Assembly (NCBI GenBank): GCA_963702935.1 | Contig: OY969772.1 | Location: 3,410,001 to 3,474,000, forward strand | Length of the DNA: 64,000 bases | Direction of reading: 5' to 3' | Source of the DNA: DAOTWA01 sp963702935 | GTDB lineage: Bacteria; Chloroflexota; Anaerolineae; Anaerolineales; Anaerolineaceae | Shown here: positions 1 to 8,728 of the stretch, one piece after another | How the letters are laid out: every line of letters starts with the position of its first letter | Numbering within the stretch: the stretch's first letter is position 1 | Notes under the pieces: generated by a model | What the model was told of the DNA's origin: nothing | The model's input: the letters and a program-made list of their open reading frames with translations, nothing else | Database searches by the model: none | Program-made: the position numbers and the translations under genes

Positions 1-36
1 TTACAACGAAGAACTATTCACCATAAAGGATGCCAT

Positions 37-630
37 GTAGGGCGGCTTTCACAAGCCGCCGGCATCCTGCGGTTTCGTTCCTTTTGGCCGGGTGTAGGGC
101 GGCTTTCGTAAGCCGCCGGCATTCCCACAATTGGCGGGATGTAAATCCCGCCCTACGTGCGCTGCGATTTCGTTCTTTTTAGCCGGGTGTAGGGCGGCTT
201 TCATAAGCCGCCGGCATCCTGCGGTTTCGTTCCTTTTGGCCGGGGGTAGGGCGGCTTTCATAAGCCGCCGGCATTCCCACAATTGGCGGGATGTGAATCC
301 CGCTCTACGTGTGCTGCGGTTTCGTTCTTTTTAGCCGGGTGTAGGGCGGCTTTCATAAGCCGCCGGCATCCTGCGGTTTCGTTCCTTTTGGCCGGGTGTA
401 GGGCGGCTTTCATAAGCCGCCGGCATCCCCATAAATGGCGGGATGTGAATCCCGCCCTACGTGTGCTGCGATTTCGTTCCTTTTGGCCGGGTGTAGGGCG
501 GCTTTCACAAGCCGCCGGCATCCTGCGGTTTCGTTCTTTTTAGCCGGGTGTAGGGCGGCTTTCACAAGCCGCCGACATCCTGCGGTTTCGTTCCTTTTGG
601 CTGGGTGTAGGGCGGCTTTCACAAGCCGCC
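37..630. repeat. Tandem array of two small hairpin elements, 152-bp period
   Basis: Nine copies of hairpin A (8-bp stem GGCGGCTT/AAGCCGCC, loop TCAC, TCAT or TCGT) start at 41, 98, 193, 250, 345, 402, 497, 554 and 611. Three copies of hairpin B (stem GGCGGGAT/ATCCCGCC, loop GTAA or GTGA; the 285 copy has one mismatch) start at 133, 285 and 437. The order A-A-B repeats with an exact 152-bp period three times and then ends A-A-A. The linkers are conserved too. Every frame that stays open here only spells the repeat, so I see no protein gene. It resembles expanded REP/MITE-like palindromes. The last A copy runs into the 3' end of the kinase gene. Confidence 0.93.
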
Positions 631-2140
631 GCCTGGCCCTGAGCGGGCCAGATTGAGGGCCTGCGAGGCCCGTTGGTACGCGTCCAGTCGGTCGGCGTAT
701 AAATTGGCGAGATCCGGGTTGGGCTCCAGCCTCTGCGCCGGTGGCTGGAAGCGCGCGATGCCTTCCTCCAGCGTCGAAAAGGCGCCGATCCCCCAGCCGG
801 CCAGGATGGCCCCGCCCAGGGCGGCCCAGTCCGTGTCGCCGGCCACCCGGATGGGCACCCCGGCCACGTCGGCCAGGATCTGCGGCCACACCGGGCTGCG
901 GTTGGCCCCGCCCGCCAGCCACAGCTCCTCGACCGGGATGCCGGAGGAGCGCAGCTCGTCCAGGGCCCAGCGCACCTCGAAGGCGCAGCCTTCCAGGACG
1001 GCCCGGCTCATGTCGGCGTGGGTGTGTACCAGCTCCAGGCCGGCGAAGCCGCCGCCCGGCGCGGCGTTGGGTACCTGGGAAGGCCCGCTCAGCGAGAGGA
1101 ACAGCAGGCCGTGGCTGCCGGGCGGGCTGGAGCGCACGGCTTCATTCAGGTACTCGTACAGCGGGGTCTTGTCTGTAGGGGCTTCGGTGGGGGAGAGGCG
1201 CCACACCTGGCGCAGCCACCAGTCCACGGTGGCCCCAAACCCACCCACCAACTGCCCCGCGATCCAGCGCTGCGGCACGGCGTGGAAATACAGGTTGACC
1301 CACCCGGGAACCGAATTCGACCATGGGCTTCTCGGCCACGCTCATCAGCACCCAGGCCGTGCCGGTGGAGAGCATGACTTTGCCGGGGGCGGTCATGCCC
1401 ATGGCCAGGCCCGCGCAGGGCTGGTCGTTTCCGCCCGCGATCAGGGGCGTGCCGGCCGGCAGGCCGGTCAGCCCGGCTGCCTCGGCCGTGATCGCCCCGA
1501 CCCGGCGACCGGCCCAGCCAATCTCGGCCTGCGCTTCGGGGCGCACGCCGCCGATGGCGCACAGCTCTTCGCTCCATCTCCCGGTCTTCACGTCCACCAG
1601 CAACAGCTCGGAGGCCGCCGATAGATCCGTGGCGAATTTTCCGGTCAGGCGGTGGATCAGGAAGTCGGGCACGCCCAGGAAGCGGTAGGCCGCCGCGTGA
1701 ACCTGCGGGAGATTCTGGCGCAGCCAGCCGATGGAGGGCAGGGGCAAGCCGGGGAAGGGCTGCCAGCCGCTCAGGCGGCGGATGGTAGCGGCGGTGCCGT
1801 CCGCCTGCCACTGTTGGATCACGTCCCGGCTGCGGCTGTCCAGCCAGGTGATCATGGGGTAAACCGGGTTGCCCTGGCGGTCGACCGGGATGACCGAGCC
1901 GGCCTGGGCGGCCAGGGCCAGCGACAGGATGCGGTAATTGCCGGATTGAGCCACGATGTCCCTTAGAACCTGCACCAGGGCCTGCCAGACGGCCTCCGCG
2001 TCCTGCTCCACCCAGCCCGGCTGGGGGGTTAAAAATGGATAAGATCGGCTGGCAACCGCCACTTCTTCCCCGGAGAGGTCAAAAAGCATGGCCTTGGTGG
2101 AAGAAGTGCCGATGTCGATGCCGAGAATAGCGTCTTTCAT
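619..2140 (-). CDS. FGGY-family carbohydrate kinase (xylulokinase-like), one frameshift in this sequence
   Basis: ATP-dependent sugar kinase of the FGGY/xylulokinase type. The N-terminal phosphate-binding loop reads GIDIGTSSTKAM. The middle has the ribokinase-fold motifs LIAGGNDQPCAGLAMG and LSTGTAW, and the C-terminal half has WLAGGANRSPVWPQ and ALGGAILAG. The two halves lie in different frames joined near 1313-1318, where GAATTC replaces an expected GAATC. Removing one T gives a smooth MVESVPGWVNLYFHAVP junction and a 506-residue protein, normal for the family. The TGA stop (619-621) lies inside the loop of the last array hairpin. It is the last gene of the long minus-strand operon. The substrate cannot be read from the sequence: xylulose, another ketose or an AI-2-like compound are all possible. 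Confidence 0.85.
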
Positions 2141-2186
2141 GAGACTGGCTCCGTTTTCTTCTTTTCCGCGTTTTTAGCGCTCTTGA

Positions 2187-2271
2187 ACCACGAAGAACAC
2201 AACGGCCACAAAGGTTTTTGAAATTTCTGCTTGGCTTGTTCTTCCTTGGTGTACTTTGTGCTCTTTGTGGT
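2187..2271. repeat. Imperfect palindromic intergenic element (ACCACGAAG type)
   Basis: Two 28-nt arms at 2187-2214 and 2244-2271 form an imperfect inverted repeat around a 29-nt spacer. The left arm starts ACCACGAAGAACACAA; the reverse complement of the right arm starts ACCACAAAGAGCACAA. It sits between the kinase start and the aldolase stop, so it would be transcribed as an intercistronic stem-loop. It looks like a dispersed palindromic repeat rather than a gene. Confidence 0.6.
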
Positions 2272-2312
2272 AGGAATCCCGATTCCGAACGAGTAGCAAA
2301 TGTTTCCGCGGG

Positions 2313-3101
2313 TCAAGCCTGGTGGAGGATACTCAGCGCGTCATCGACGCTGGCGTTCCGGTGCACCATCGCGGCGATGGCCGCCGTCATGGCTTGCGGA
2401 TCGTCGGCCTGGAAGATGTTGCGTCCGATGGCCACGCCCAACGCTCCGGCTTCTACGGCGTTCCGCACGGTCTGGAGCAAGCCACGATCGTCGTTGACCT
2501 TGCTCCCGCCCAGGATGACGGTGGGAACGTAGCAGGTCTGGGTCACGCGCTCGAACTCCGTGGTGTAGGGGACTTTCACCCAATCGGCGCCCATCTCTGC
2601 CGCCACCCGGGCGGCGATGGCCACGTTTTCGGGGGTGAAGAATTGCGGCCCGGCGTCGAACCCGCCGGGCTGCATCTCGGCCAGCACCGGCATCCCCCAG
2701 GGGTGGGCGTCGGCGATCACGCCGGCCAACATGCGCATAGTCGAGGATTCTTCGGGGGTGCCGGGGAAGGTGGAAATGGCTACGGCGTCGGCTCCCAGGC
2801 GCAGGGCATCCTCGACGCGGTAGAACTGCGCGCCGGGGCCCATCTTGCCAATCTTCGTGCCGCCCACGTCCAGCCGCAGGATCAGGCCCAGCGGGGCGAT
2901 CTCGTGGGCGAAGCGGGTGGCCATGCCGTAGCTGGTCAGGATCGCGTCGGCGCCGCCCGCCACGATCTTCGCCAGAGTCCGTTCGGGGAATTCCAGTCCC
3001 TGGACCGGGCCTTCGGTCAGGCCGTGATCCATCGCCACGATCAAGGCGCGCCCGTCCTCGGCGCGGAAAATTCGGCTGAGCCGCCGGGTAAACATCTGCA
3101 T
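2313..3101 (-). CDS. DhnA/LsrF-type class I aldolase
   Basis: A 262-residue TIM-barrel protein of the DeoC/DhnA/LsrF aldolase superfamily. It opens with ALIVAMDHGLTEGP, a typical DhnA start, and carries the candidate Schiff-base lysine in ADWVKVPYTTEF and the phosphate-binding-like segment ILGGSKVND followed by GVAIGRNIFQ. Start codon ATG has GAGAGGAAACC upstream. The Hyi-like gene ends 12 bp upstream, so the two are in one operon. Next to an FGGY kinase the obvious role is cleavage or thiolysis of a phosphorylated sugar. LsrF-like AI-2 processing is an alternative, but no other lsr gene is present. The substrate is unknown. Confidence 0.85.
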   Translation of the reverse strand: MQMFTRRLSRIFRAEDGRALIVAMDHGLTEGPVQGLEFPERTLAKIVAGGADAILTSYGMATRFAHEIAPLGLILRLDVGGTKIGKMGPGAQFYRVEDALRLGADAVAISTFPGTPEESSTMRMLAGVIADAHPWGMPVLAEMQPGGFDAGPQFFTPENVAIAARVAAEMGADWVKVPYTTEFERVTQTCYVPTVILGGSKVNDDRGLLQTVRNAVEAGALGVAIGRNIFQADDPQAMTAAIAAMVHRNASVDDALSILHQA

Positions 3102-3113
3102 GGTTTCCTCTCT

Positions 3114-3911
3114 CTAGACTGGGAAGATCTCTCTTACCCGTTTGAGCGCCTCGACCTCGTTCGTCGAGGGATAGAATTCGAGACCCACGAATCCGTTGAA
3201 GCCCAGCTCGACCAGCTTGCGCTGGATGTTGGCGTAATTGATCTCGCCCGTGCCCGGCTCCTGGCGGGTGGGCACGTCGGCCATGTGGACTGCTTCGTAA
3301 AGGCCGGCGTACTGTTCCAATCCCCAGATCAGGTTGCCCGAATCGCGCTGCTGGTGGTAGCAATCGAATACCATGCGCAATTGCGGGTGGTCGATGCGCC
3401 GTACCCAATCGGCGGCCAGCTCGTGGTTGTGCACCAGGATGCCGCCTTTGATGTGGAACTCGTTGAGGGCTTCCACCCACACCTTGACGTTGGTCTGCTC
3501 TACCAGCTTGAGGATGCGCTCGGTCTGCTTCAAGGTATTGGCGTACTGTTCCGCCGGGGTAAAGTTGGAGGAAAGGCGCCGCGTCCAGGTGCGCCCGTCG
3601 ATCAAATCGACCTGGTTGGAGAACAGGAAGAGGTGCTCCACGCCGTAACGAGTGGCCATTTCCAGGCTTTCGGCCCAGGTGCGCAGGGTCAGATCGTTAT
3701 CGCCCGGGTCTGCCAGGCTGCCCATATCGTCGTCGAAGGCCGAGTTCAGGATGGCGCCTTGCCGGCGGCACTCCGCGGCCAGCTCGGCCATGGGCTGCTG
3801 GCGCCACGACCACACTTCCAGCCGGTGAATGCCCAGGCGCACCATCGGTTCCACCCGCTCCACCATAGGCCGGTCGGTGAACCAGAAATCAAGGTAACCA
3901 GTGTATTCCAT
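3114..3911 (-). CDS. Hydroxypyruvate isomerase-like TIM-barrel protein
   Basis: A 265-residue protein of the AP-endonuclease-2/xylose-isomerase-like family. The C-terminal block GEINYANIQRKLVELGFNG closely follows the Hyi pattern GEINY...L...GY.G. Candidate metal ligands are the Glu of VWVEALNEFH, the Asp/His of MVFDCYHQQ, the His of AVHMADVP, and the late Glu of FVGLEFYP. In allantoin/glyoxylate catabolism Hyi interconverts hydroxypyruvate and tartronate semialdehyde. Placement in a purine operon, with a glycerate 2-kinase 15 kb upstream on the same strand, fits such a role. Sugar-phosphate epimerase activity is also possible. It lies 26 bp downstream of the amidohydrolase and 12 bp upstream of the aldolase. 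Confidence 0.75.
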   Translation of the reverse strand: MEYTGYLDFWFTDRPMVERVEPMVRLGIHRLEVWSWRQQPMAELAAECRRQGAILNSAFDDDMGSLADPGDNDLTLRTWAESLEMATRYGVEHLFLFSNQVDLIDGRTWTRRLSSNFTPAEQYANTLKQTERILKLVEQTNVKVWVEALNEFHIKGGILVHNHELAADWVRRIDHPQLRMVFDCYHQQRDSGNLIWGLEQYAGLYEAVHMADVPTRQEPGTGEINYANIQRKLVELGFNGFVGLEFYPSTNEVEALKRVREIFPV

Positions 3912-3937
3912 AAGAGTAACTCCTCTACGGGATTATT

Positions 3938-5341
3938 TTAAGGCCGGAACGGGCCCACGACTACTTTTTGCCCATTAATTTTATTGCCGAGGCCCGCGCG
4001 CTGTCGTAGCCGGCAGGCCAATTCCTGCAAATTGTGGATGATCGCGTTTTCGTCCACGGAGCAGACCACGCCTTGCTCCATGACTACCTTCCCGTGGATC
4101 ACCACCGTGCCGATCGCCCCGGGGTTGGCCGAATAGACCAGGGTGGCCACCGGGTCGGCCACCGGCGTGCAGGCCACGTTCCTGGGGTCGAACAGGAAGA
4201 AATCAGCCTTCTTGCCGACCTCGATGGAGCCCAGATCGTCCTCGCGTCCGATCACTTTGGCCCCCTCACAAGTAGCCATCTTGAGGATCTGGATGGCCGG
4301 GAACAGGGCCGCGTCTCGATGGATGCATTTGTGCAGAATTGCGGCGGTCTTGATGACTTCCAGCATATTTTGCGTGTCGTTGCTGGCGGCCCCATCCGTG
4401 CCCAGGCCGACGTCCAGCCCCAGCTCTTTCAATTCTGGGATGGGGGCTACCCCCGAGGCCAGGATCATATTGGAGACGGGGTTGTGCGAGACTTTGATGC
4501 GCCGCCTGGCGAAAAGCTCCAGGGTCTTCTGGTTCAGGTTCACCAGGTGCACGCCGATGAAATCTTCTCCCAGCACTCCGTTGCGCTCCAATACTTCTGC
4601 CGCGCTGATGCCGTAATGTTGCATGGCGTATTGGTCGTCGTTGGCGGTCTCGTCCAGATGCATGGTGATGCGTATTCCGTAGCGGTCGGCGGTCTGGCGC
4701 AACTTTCTGAAGCCGGCTTCGCTCAATTCCCACACGATGCCCGGCGCCAGGGCCAGGCTGATCCTCTCGTGGCCGCGCAGCTCCCCCGCCAGGCGATCCA
4801 CGTCGGCGAAGAACATCTTTTCCGTCTCGTTGACCGCGCATGGCACCTCCTTGGGCAAATCGGCGTGCGCCCGGCCCAGGATGCCGCGCACTCCGGATTC
4901 GTCGAAAGCCTGTACCACGGCGTCATCCAGGCCCACCTGGCTGCAATGGGCGTACATGTAGTCCAGGATCGTGGTCACCCCGCTGCGGATGTTCTCGATG
5001 CAGCCGGCCAGGGCCGCCTGGTAGACGTTTTCGTAACGGATTTCCGGCAGGGCCTTGCGCACCGAGCTGTCCAGCCATTCGAACAGGGGCTTATCCCGCC
5101 CCAGCCCTTTTAGGGCGTTCTGAAACAGGTGCGTGTGGGTGTTGATGAACCCCGGAAAGACGAATTGATCCTGCCCGTCGATGATCTTAGGACTGTCGTA
5201 GTGTTCGAGGGCCGTTTCATCCGCTTCTATGGCCGCAATCTGGCTGCCTTTGACCACCAGCGCGTGGCCTTCCAGAAGGGTTACGTCCTTGTCCATGGTA
5301 ACGATGGTGGCGTTCTTGACGATCAGGTCGACATTTTCCAT
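3938..5341 (-). CDS. TRZ/ATZ-family amidohydrolase (MTA/SAH or aminopurine deaminase-like)
   Basis: A 467-residue metal-dependent deaminase. It shows the HxH motif in FINTHTHLFQ, the MHLDE motif, a later metal His in FIGVHLVNLN, and the catalytic Asp in VGLGTDGAASND. The long substrate-binding layout matches S-adenosylhomocysteine/5-methylthioadenosine deaminases and related purine or triazine hydrolases. I placed the start at ENVDLIVKNATIV because the beta-strand that opens the family begins there; the frame stays open 26 codons further upstream. It lies 82 bp downstream of the YgeY-type gene. A purine or modified-base deamination is the likely job; the exact substrate is inference. Confidence 0.85.
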   Translation of the reverse strand: MENVDLIVKNATIVTMDKDVTLLEGHALVVKGSQIAAIEADETALEHYDSPKIIDGQDQFVFPGFINTHTHLFQNALKGLGRDKPLFEWLDSSVRKALPEIRYENVYQAALAGCIENIRSGVTTILDYMYAHCSQVGLDDAVVQAFDESGVRGILGRAHADLPKEVPCAVNETEKMFFADVDRLAGELRGHERISLALAPGIVWELSEAGFRKLRQTADRYGIRITMHLDETANDDQYAMQHYGISAAEVLERNGVLGEDFIGVHLVNLNQKTLELFARRRIKVSHNPVSNMILASGVAPIPELKELGLDVGLGTDGAASNDTQNMLEVIKTAAILHKCIHRDAALFPAIQILKMATCEGAKVIGREDDLGSIEVGKKADFFLFDPRNVACTPVADPVATLVYSANPGAIGTVVIHGKVVMEQGVVCSVDENAIIHNLQELACRLRQRAGLGNKINGQKVVVGPFRP

Positions 5342-5423
5342 AAGGGTTTCCCGCCATTTTTTATGATAGAGATACGCCTTTCCCTGCCCGAACCGGAGAC
5401 AGGCAGGGAAAGGCCGCAAGAAA

Positions 5424-6569
5424 TTAACTCAAGATCGATTGGATCATGCCCAGGAAGCCCTCGGCGGCGCGCTGGATGTCGCTCACTTGCATGCGCTCGT
5501 CGACCGTGTGGGCGTCCGGCTCAGTGCCGGGGCCAAAGCCGATGGTCGGAACGCCGGCAATCCCGGCGCTGTAAGACGCGTTGGTGCAAAAGCCGAACGC
5601 GCCCAGCTTGGGGTCGAAGCCGCTGGCCCGCAAGCCGCGCAGGGCCGCCTCCACCAGGGGATGCTCTGTGTCGAAGGCCCAGGCCGGGAAGAACTTGAGT
5701 CCCTTGAGTACTTTGCCGGTGTAGGTCTTTTCCTCACCGTCCAATACGGTGAGCTGATATTGGATGTCCTTCAAGGCGGGCAGGGCGCGGATGGCTCCCA
5801 GGATGCTCTCGGGGGTCTCGCCCGGCACCAGGCGCCGGTCGTAAGATACCCGGCAGCGGTTGGGCACGGTGGAGTGTCCGGGGTAAGGCCCGGAGATGAT
5901 GTCTGTCAGGCAGATTTGGGCCTGGCCCATCACCGGGTTGGAAGGCAGGGGCAGGGCTTCTACGGCCTGCATCCAGTGTATCATCTCGTGCACGGCGCAC
6001 AGGCCCGCCTGGGGAGAGGACGAATGGGCGGCTTTACCCACGGTCTCCACCACGATCTCGGCCCGGCCGCGGCCGGCCCGGTTGAGGGCGAAATTGGTGG
6101 ATTCCCCGATGAGGACGTAATCCGGCTGGATGCGGTTCATCACCTGTTGTAGGGCCACGCCTTCCAACACTTCCTCTAACACCGAGGCGCTGACGGCCAC
6201 TTTGCCGGCCAGCTTGCTGCGATCAACGCTGGCGGCGGCGTGGATCATGGCTGCCAGCGGGCCTTTCATGTCCGCTACTCCCCGTCCGTAGAGATAGCCG
6301 TCCTCGATCACCGCCGCGAAGGGGTCGTGCTTCCAGTCGGCGGCGATGGCATCCACCACGTCACAGTGGCCGTCCAGCAGCAGGGTCTTTCCGGGCTTAC
6401 TGCCCTGGATGACGCCCACGGCGCTGCCGTACTCGTCCACCCACACCTGATCGAAGCCCAGGGTTCTCATCTCGGCGACGACCTTGGCCACCACCGGCCC
6501 TTCTTCACCGCTGAGGCTACGCTCGCGGATCAGCTCCTGGGCAAAGGAGATCAAACGCTCCTGGTTCAT
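5424..6569 (-). CDS. ygeY: YgeY-type M20 metallohydrolase
   Basis: A 381-residue M20/ArgE/DapE-family zinc hydrolase. Metal ligands are visible in LLLDGHCDVVD, GRGVADMKG (bridging Asp), the Glu pair in SVLEEVLEG, IGESTNF, and a late His in PDAHTVDERM. The length and the VADMKGPLAAM block fit the YgeY branch found with YgeW, SsnA and HyuA in anaerobic purine/uric-acid gene sets. ATG directly follows the TAA of the ygeW-like gene (TAAATG), indicating translational coupling. It probably hydrolyses an amide or ureido intermediate made by its neighbours. Family and context are strong; the reaction is inferred. Confidence 0.88.
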   Translation of the reverse strand: MNQERLISFAQELIRERSLSGEEGPVVAKVVAEMRTLGFDQVWVDEYGSAVGVIQGSKPGKTLLLDGHCDVVDAIAADWKHDPFAAVIEDGYLYGRGVADMKGPLAAMIHAAASVDRSKLAGKVAVSASVLEEVLEGVALQQVMNRIQPDYVLIGESTNFALNRAGRGRAEIVVETVGKAAHSSSPQAGLCAVHEMIHWMQAVEALPLPSNPVMGQAQICLTDIISGPYPGHSTVPNRCRVSYDRRLVPGETPESILGAIRALPALKDIQYQLTVLDGEEKTYTGKVLKGLKFFPAWAFDTEHPLVEAALRGLRASGFDPKLGAFGFCTNASYSAGIAGVPTIGFGPGTEPDAHTVDERMQVSDIQRAAEGFLGMIQSILS

Positions 6570-7562
6570 TTAGATCCTTCCACCCATGGTGAGGGCCATG
6601 ATGGCTTTTTGGATGTGCAGGCGGTTTTCGGCTTCGTCGTAGATCACCGAATGCGGCCCGTCCACCACGGCGTCGGTGGCCTCGTAACCGCGATCGATGG
6701 GCATGCAGTGCATGTAGATCGACCGGTCACTGGCCAGATCCATGCGGCGCTCGTCGCAGATCCAATCCTTGTGCTCGTCGCACATGGCCTGGACGGCCGC
6801 AGGCTCTTCGGTGTCCATGATGGGTCCCCAGGACTTGGCGTAGCAGACGTCGGCGCCTTCGAAAGCTGCATCCATGTCGTCGACCACCTCGAATTTGGTA
6901 TGGCTCTCCGCCGCGTGTTTCTGGGCGGATTCCAGACACTTGGGCATCATCTCGAAGCCCTTGGGGTGGGCCAGGGTGACGTCCATGCCGAAGCGCGTCA
7001 TCAGCATGATCAGCGATTGCGGCACGGAGAGCGGGCGGACGTACTTGGGAGCGTACGTCCACGAGATGACGAACTTGCGCCCGCGTAGATCGTCCCCGAA
7101 TTTCTCGCGGATGGTCATCAGGTCTGCCATGGCCTGGCAGGGGTGGTCGACGTCATCCTGCATGGAAATAACCGGGATGCCGGCGTATTTGGCCAGGTCG
7201 TACTGGTACGCCTGCCCGATGTTGGTGCGGCAGTCGCGCACGGCGATGGCGTGCCCGTAGCGTCCCAGGACGGTGCCGGTGTCCTTGGCGTTTTCGCCGT
7301 GGCCCACCTGGGTGGCGGAAGGGGTTAGATAGTGGGCGTGGCCGCCGAGTTGGGTGATACCGGCCTCGAAGGAATTGCGCGTGCGCGTGGACTCTTCGAA
7401 GAAGAGCATGAAGAGGGTCTTGCTGCGCAAGATTTGGTCGTGAGGCTCGCCAATCGAAAAGCGGCGCTTGAGGTCCGCGCCCATTTCGAGCAGCGACTCG
7501 ATCTCATCGTTCGACCAGTCTTCGGTAGTAATAAAGTGTTTGCCGAACAGTGTGGATTGCAT
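6570..7562 (-). CDS. ygeW: YgeW-type knotted carbamoyltransferase
   Basis: A 330-residue member of the aspartate/ornithine carbamoyltransferase superfamily. The carbamoyl-phosphate loop is EESTRTRNSFEAG. The second-domain motif is DHPCQAMADLMT, and the C-terminal HCMPIDRG replaces the usual HCLP. The layout and length match the YgeW family of knotted transcarbamylases, whose natural substrate is unsettled. The start at MQSTLFGKHF has TCAGGAG eight bases upstream; open frame further upstream has no such site. It likely moves a carbamoyl group between a purine-ring fragment and phosphate. A paralogue lies at 60233-61214 beside carbamate kinase. Confidence 0.9.
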   Translation of the reverse strand: MQSTLFGKHFITTEDWSNDEIESLLEMGADLKRRFSIGEPHDQILRSKTLFMLFFEESTRTRNSFEAGITQLGGHAHYLTPSATQVGHGENAKDTGTVLGRYGHAIAVRDCRTNIGQAYQYDLAKYAGIPVISMQDDVDHPCQAMADLMTIREKFGDDLRGRKFVISWTYAPKYVRPLSVPQSLIMLMTRFGMDVTLAHPKGFEMMPKCLESAQKHAAESHTKFEVVDDMDAAFEGADVCYAKSWGPIMDTEEPAAVQAMCDEHKDWICDERRMDLASDRSIYMHCMPIDRGYEATDAVVDGPHSVIYDEAENRLHIQKAIMALTMGGRI

Positions 7563-7662
7563 GTTGAATCTCCTGATAGTTGATGCTGATTTATTTTGAA
7601 ATCTGCTAAGGAGGCGAACCTCACGCATTGAACGCGAAGCTGCTTTCCTTGAAGCATTCGTT

Positions 7663-8682
7663 TTAGCCCCAATCCGCGAAGGCGTCGATGACCGGCTGGA
7701 TGTCGTCCATCATGGGATACAGGATCGGGCAGGTGACGCCCGCGTCGATGTACTCCTTGACCTTGGCGCGGCATTCTGCGGTGGTGCCGACCGCCATCAC
7801 GTTGCGCACCACTTCGTCGGGGATGACTTTGCTGGTGCGGATGTAATCCTCTTCGGTGGCGGGCCAGCTCATCATCCCGTGCACCTTTTCGAGCAGCTCT
7901 TCGCTCACTCCGCTGGCCTTCATGATGTGCGGCTCGGTGGCCAGATAATAAGCCACCAGTTTTTTGCCTTCGGCCATGGCAGCCTCGGGGTTTTTGTCTG
8001 AGAGGCAGCACACCAGCAGCTCGGGGCGGTCCACGTCTGCCAGAGTCTTGCCTGCTTTTTGCGCGCCTTTCTCGACCAGCGCCACCGCCCGGCGGATATA
8101 GTCCACCGAGACGACGTAATTCAGCACCACGCCGTCGCAGATTTCCCCCGCCATTTCGAGCATCTGGTCGCCGGTGGCGCCGATGTAGAGGGGAATGTCC
8201 CTGGGGCTGGTGTCCCCAAAGGCCACGTCCAGGCGAATGCGATCCAGGTGGACGAACTCGCCCTGGTAGGTGATTTCTTGCATGGTGAATAACTGGCGGA
8301 TGGCTTCGATGTGCTCGCGCATGGCCTTCAACGGCTTGGCGCGCGCCACACCCACGCGCGTGGCGATGGGCTCCCACCAGGCGCCGATGCCCAGCATGAC
8401 CCGGCTCCTGCCGTCGGCTTTCCCGGCCAGCTCCCACAGGGTGCTCCAGGTGGAGGCGATCACTGCCGGGTTGCGCGTCCAGATGGGCAGCACCGCCGAC
8501 CCGAAACGCATGCGCCGGGTGCGAGCCAGGAAGGCGCTCATCATCACGATGCAATCGCGCGCCAGGCGCGTATCCGCCTGCCAGATCTCGCTGAAGCCGC
8601 GCTCTTCGGCGTAGGCGGCCATCTCCAGCTCGTGCCGGATGGGATGCTTGTCCTGCATGTACAATGCCATTCGTTGCGTCAT
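7663..8682 (-). CDS. LLM-class flavin/F420-dependent oxidoreductase
   Basis: A 339-residue luciferase-like TIM barrel. It has the family opening AYAEERGFSEIWQADTR, the FGSAVLPIWTRNP strand, LGIGAWW, and the cofactor-side IPLYIGATGDQMLEMAG block. The sequence resembles F420-dependent Mer-like enzymes more than FMN monooxygenases, but the cofactor cannot be proven from motifs. It is embedded between the XDH Mo subunit (46 bp gap) and the ygeW-like gene, all on one strand, which implies a redox step in the same pathway. RutA, which opens the uracil ring, belongs to the same superfamily, so ring opening or reduction of a purine intermediate is a reasonable inference. Confidence 0.85.
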   Translation of the reverse strand: MTQRMALYMQDKHPIRHELEMAAYAEERGFSEIWQADTRLARDCIVMMSAFLARTRRMRFGSAVLPIWTRNPAVIASTWSTLWELAGKADGRSRVMLGIGAWWEPIATRVGVARAKPLKAMREHIEAIRQLFTMQEITYQGEFVHLDRIRLDVAFGDTSPRDIPLYIGATGDQMLEMAGEICDGVVLNYVVSVDYIRRAVALVEKGAQKAGKTLADVDRPELLVCCLSDKNPEAAMAEGKKLVAYYLATEPHIMKASGVSEELLEKVHGMMSWPATEEDYIRTSKVIPDEVVRNVMAVGTTAECRAKVKEYIDAGVTCPILYPMMDDIQPVIDAFADWG

Positions 8683-8728
8683 ATTGTTCTCTCGCTCTCC
8701 AGATAATTGCTTGGTTGCATTCGAAGGT

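Noticed and set aside
37..630. CRISPR array
   Set aside because: The spacers between repeats are themselves conserved and the repeats are short palindromes at 57/35/60-bp spacing; no cas gene is near.
131..922. Several open frames across the hairpin array on both strands
   Set aside because: The translations are tandem copies of the repeat (for example RRLMKAALHPAK units), have no ribosome site and change frame with the array.
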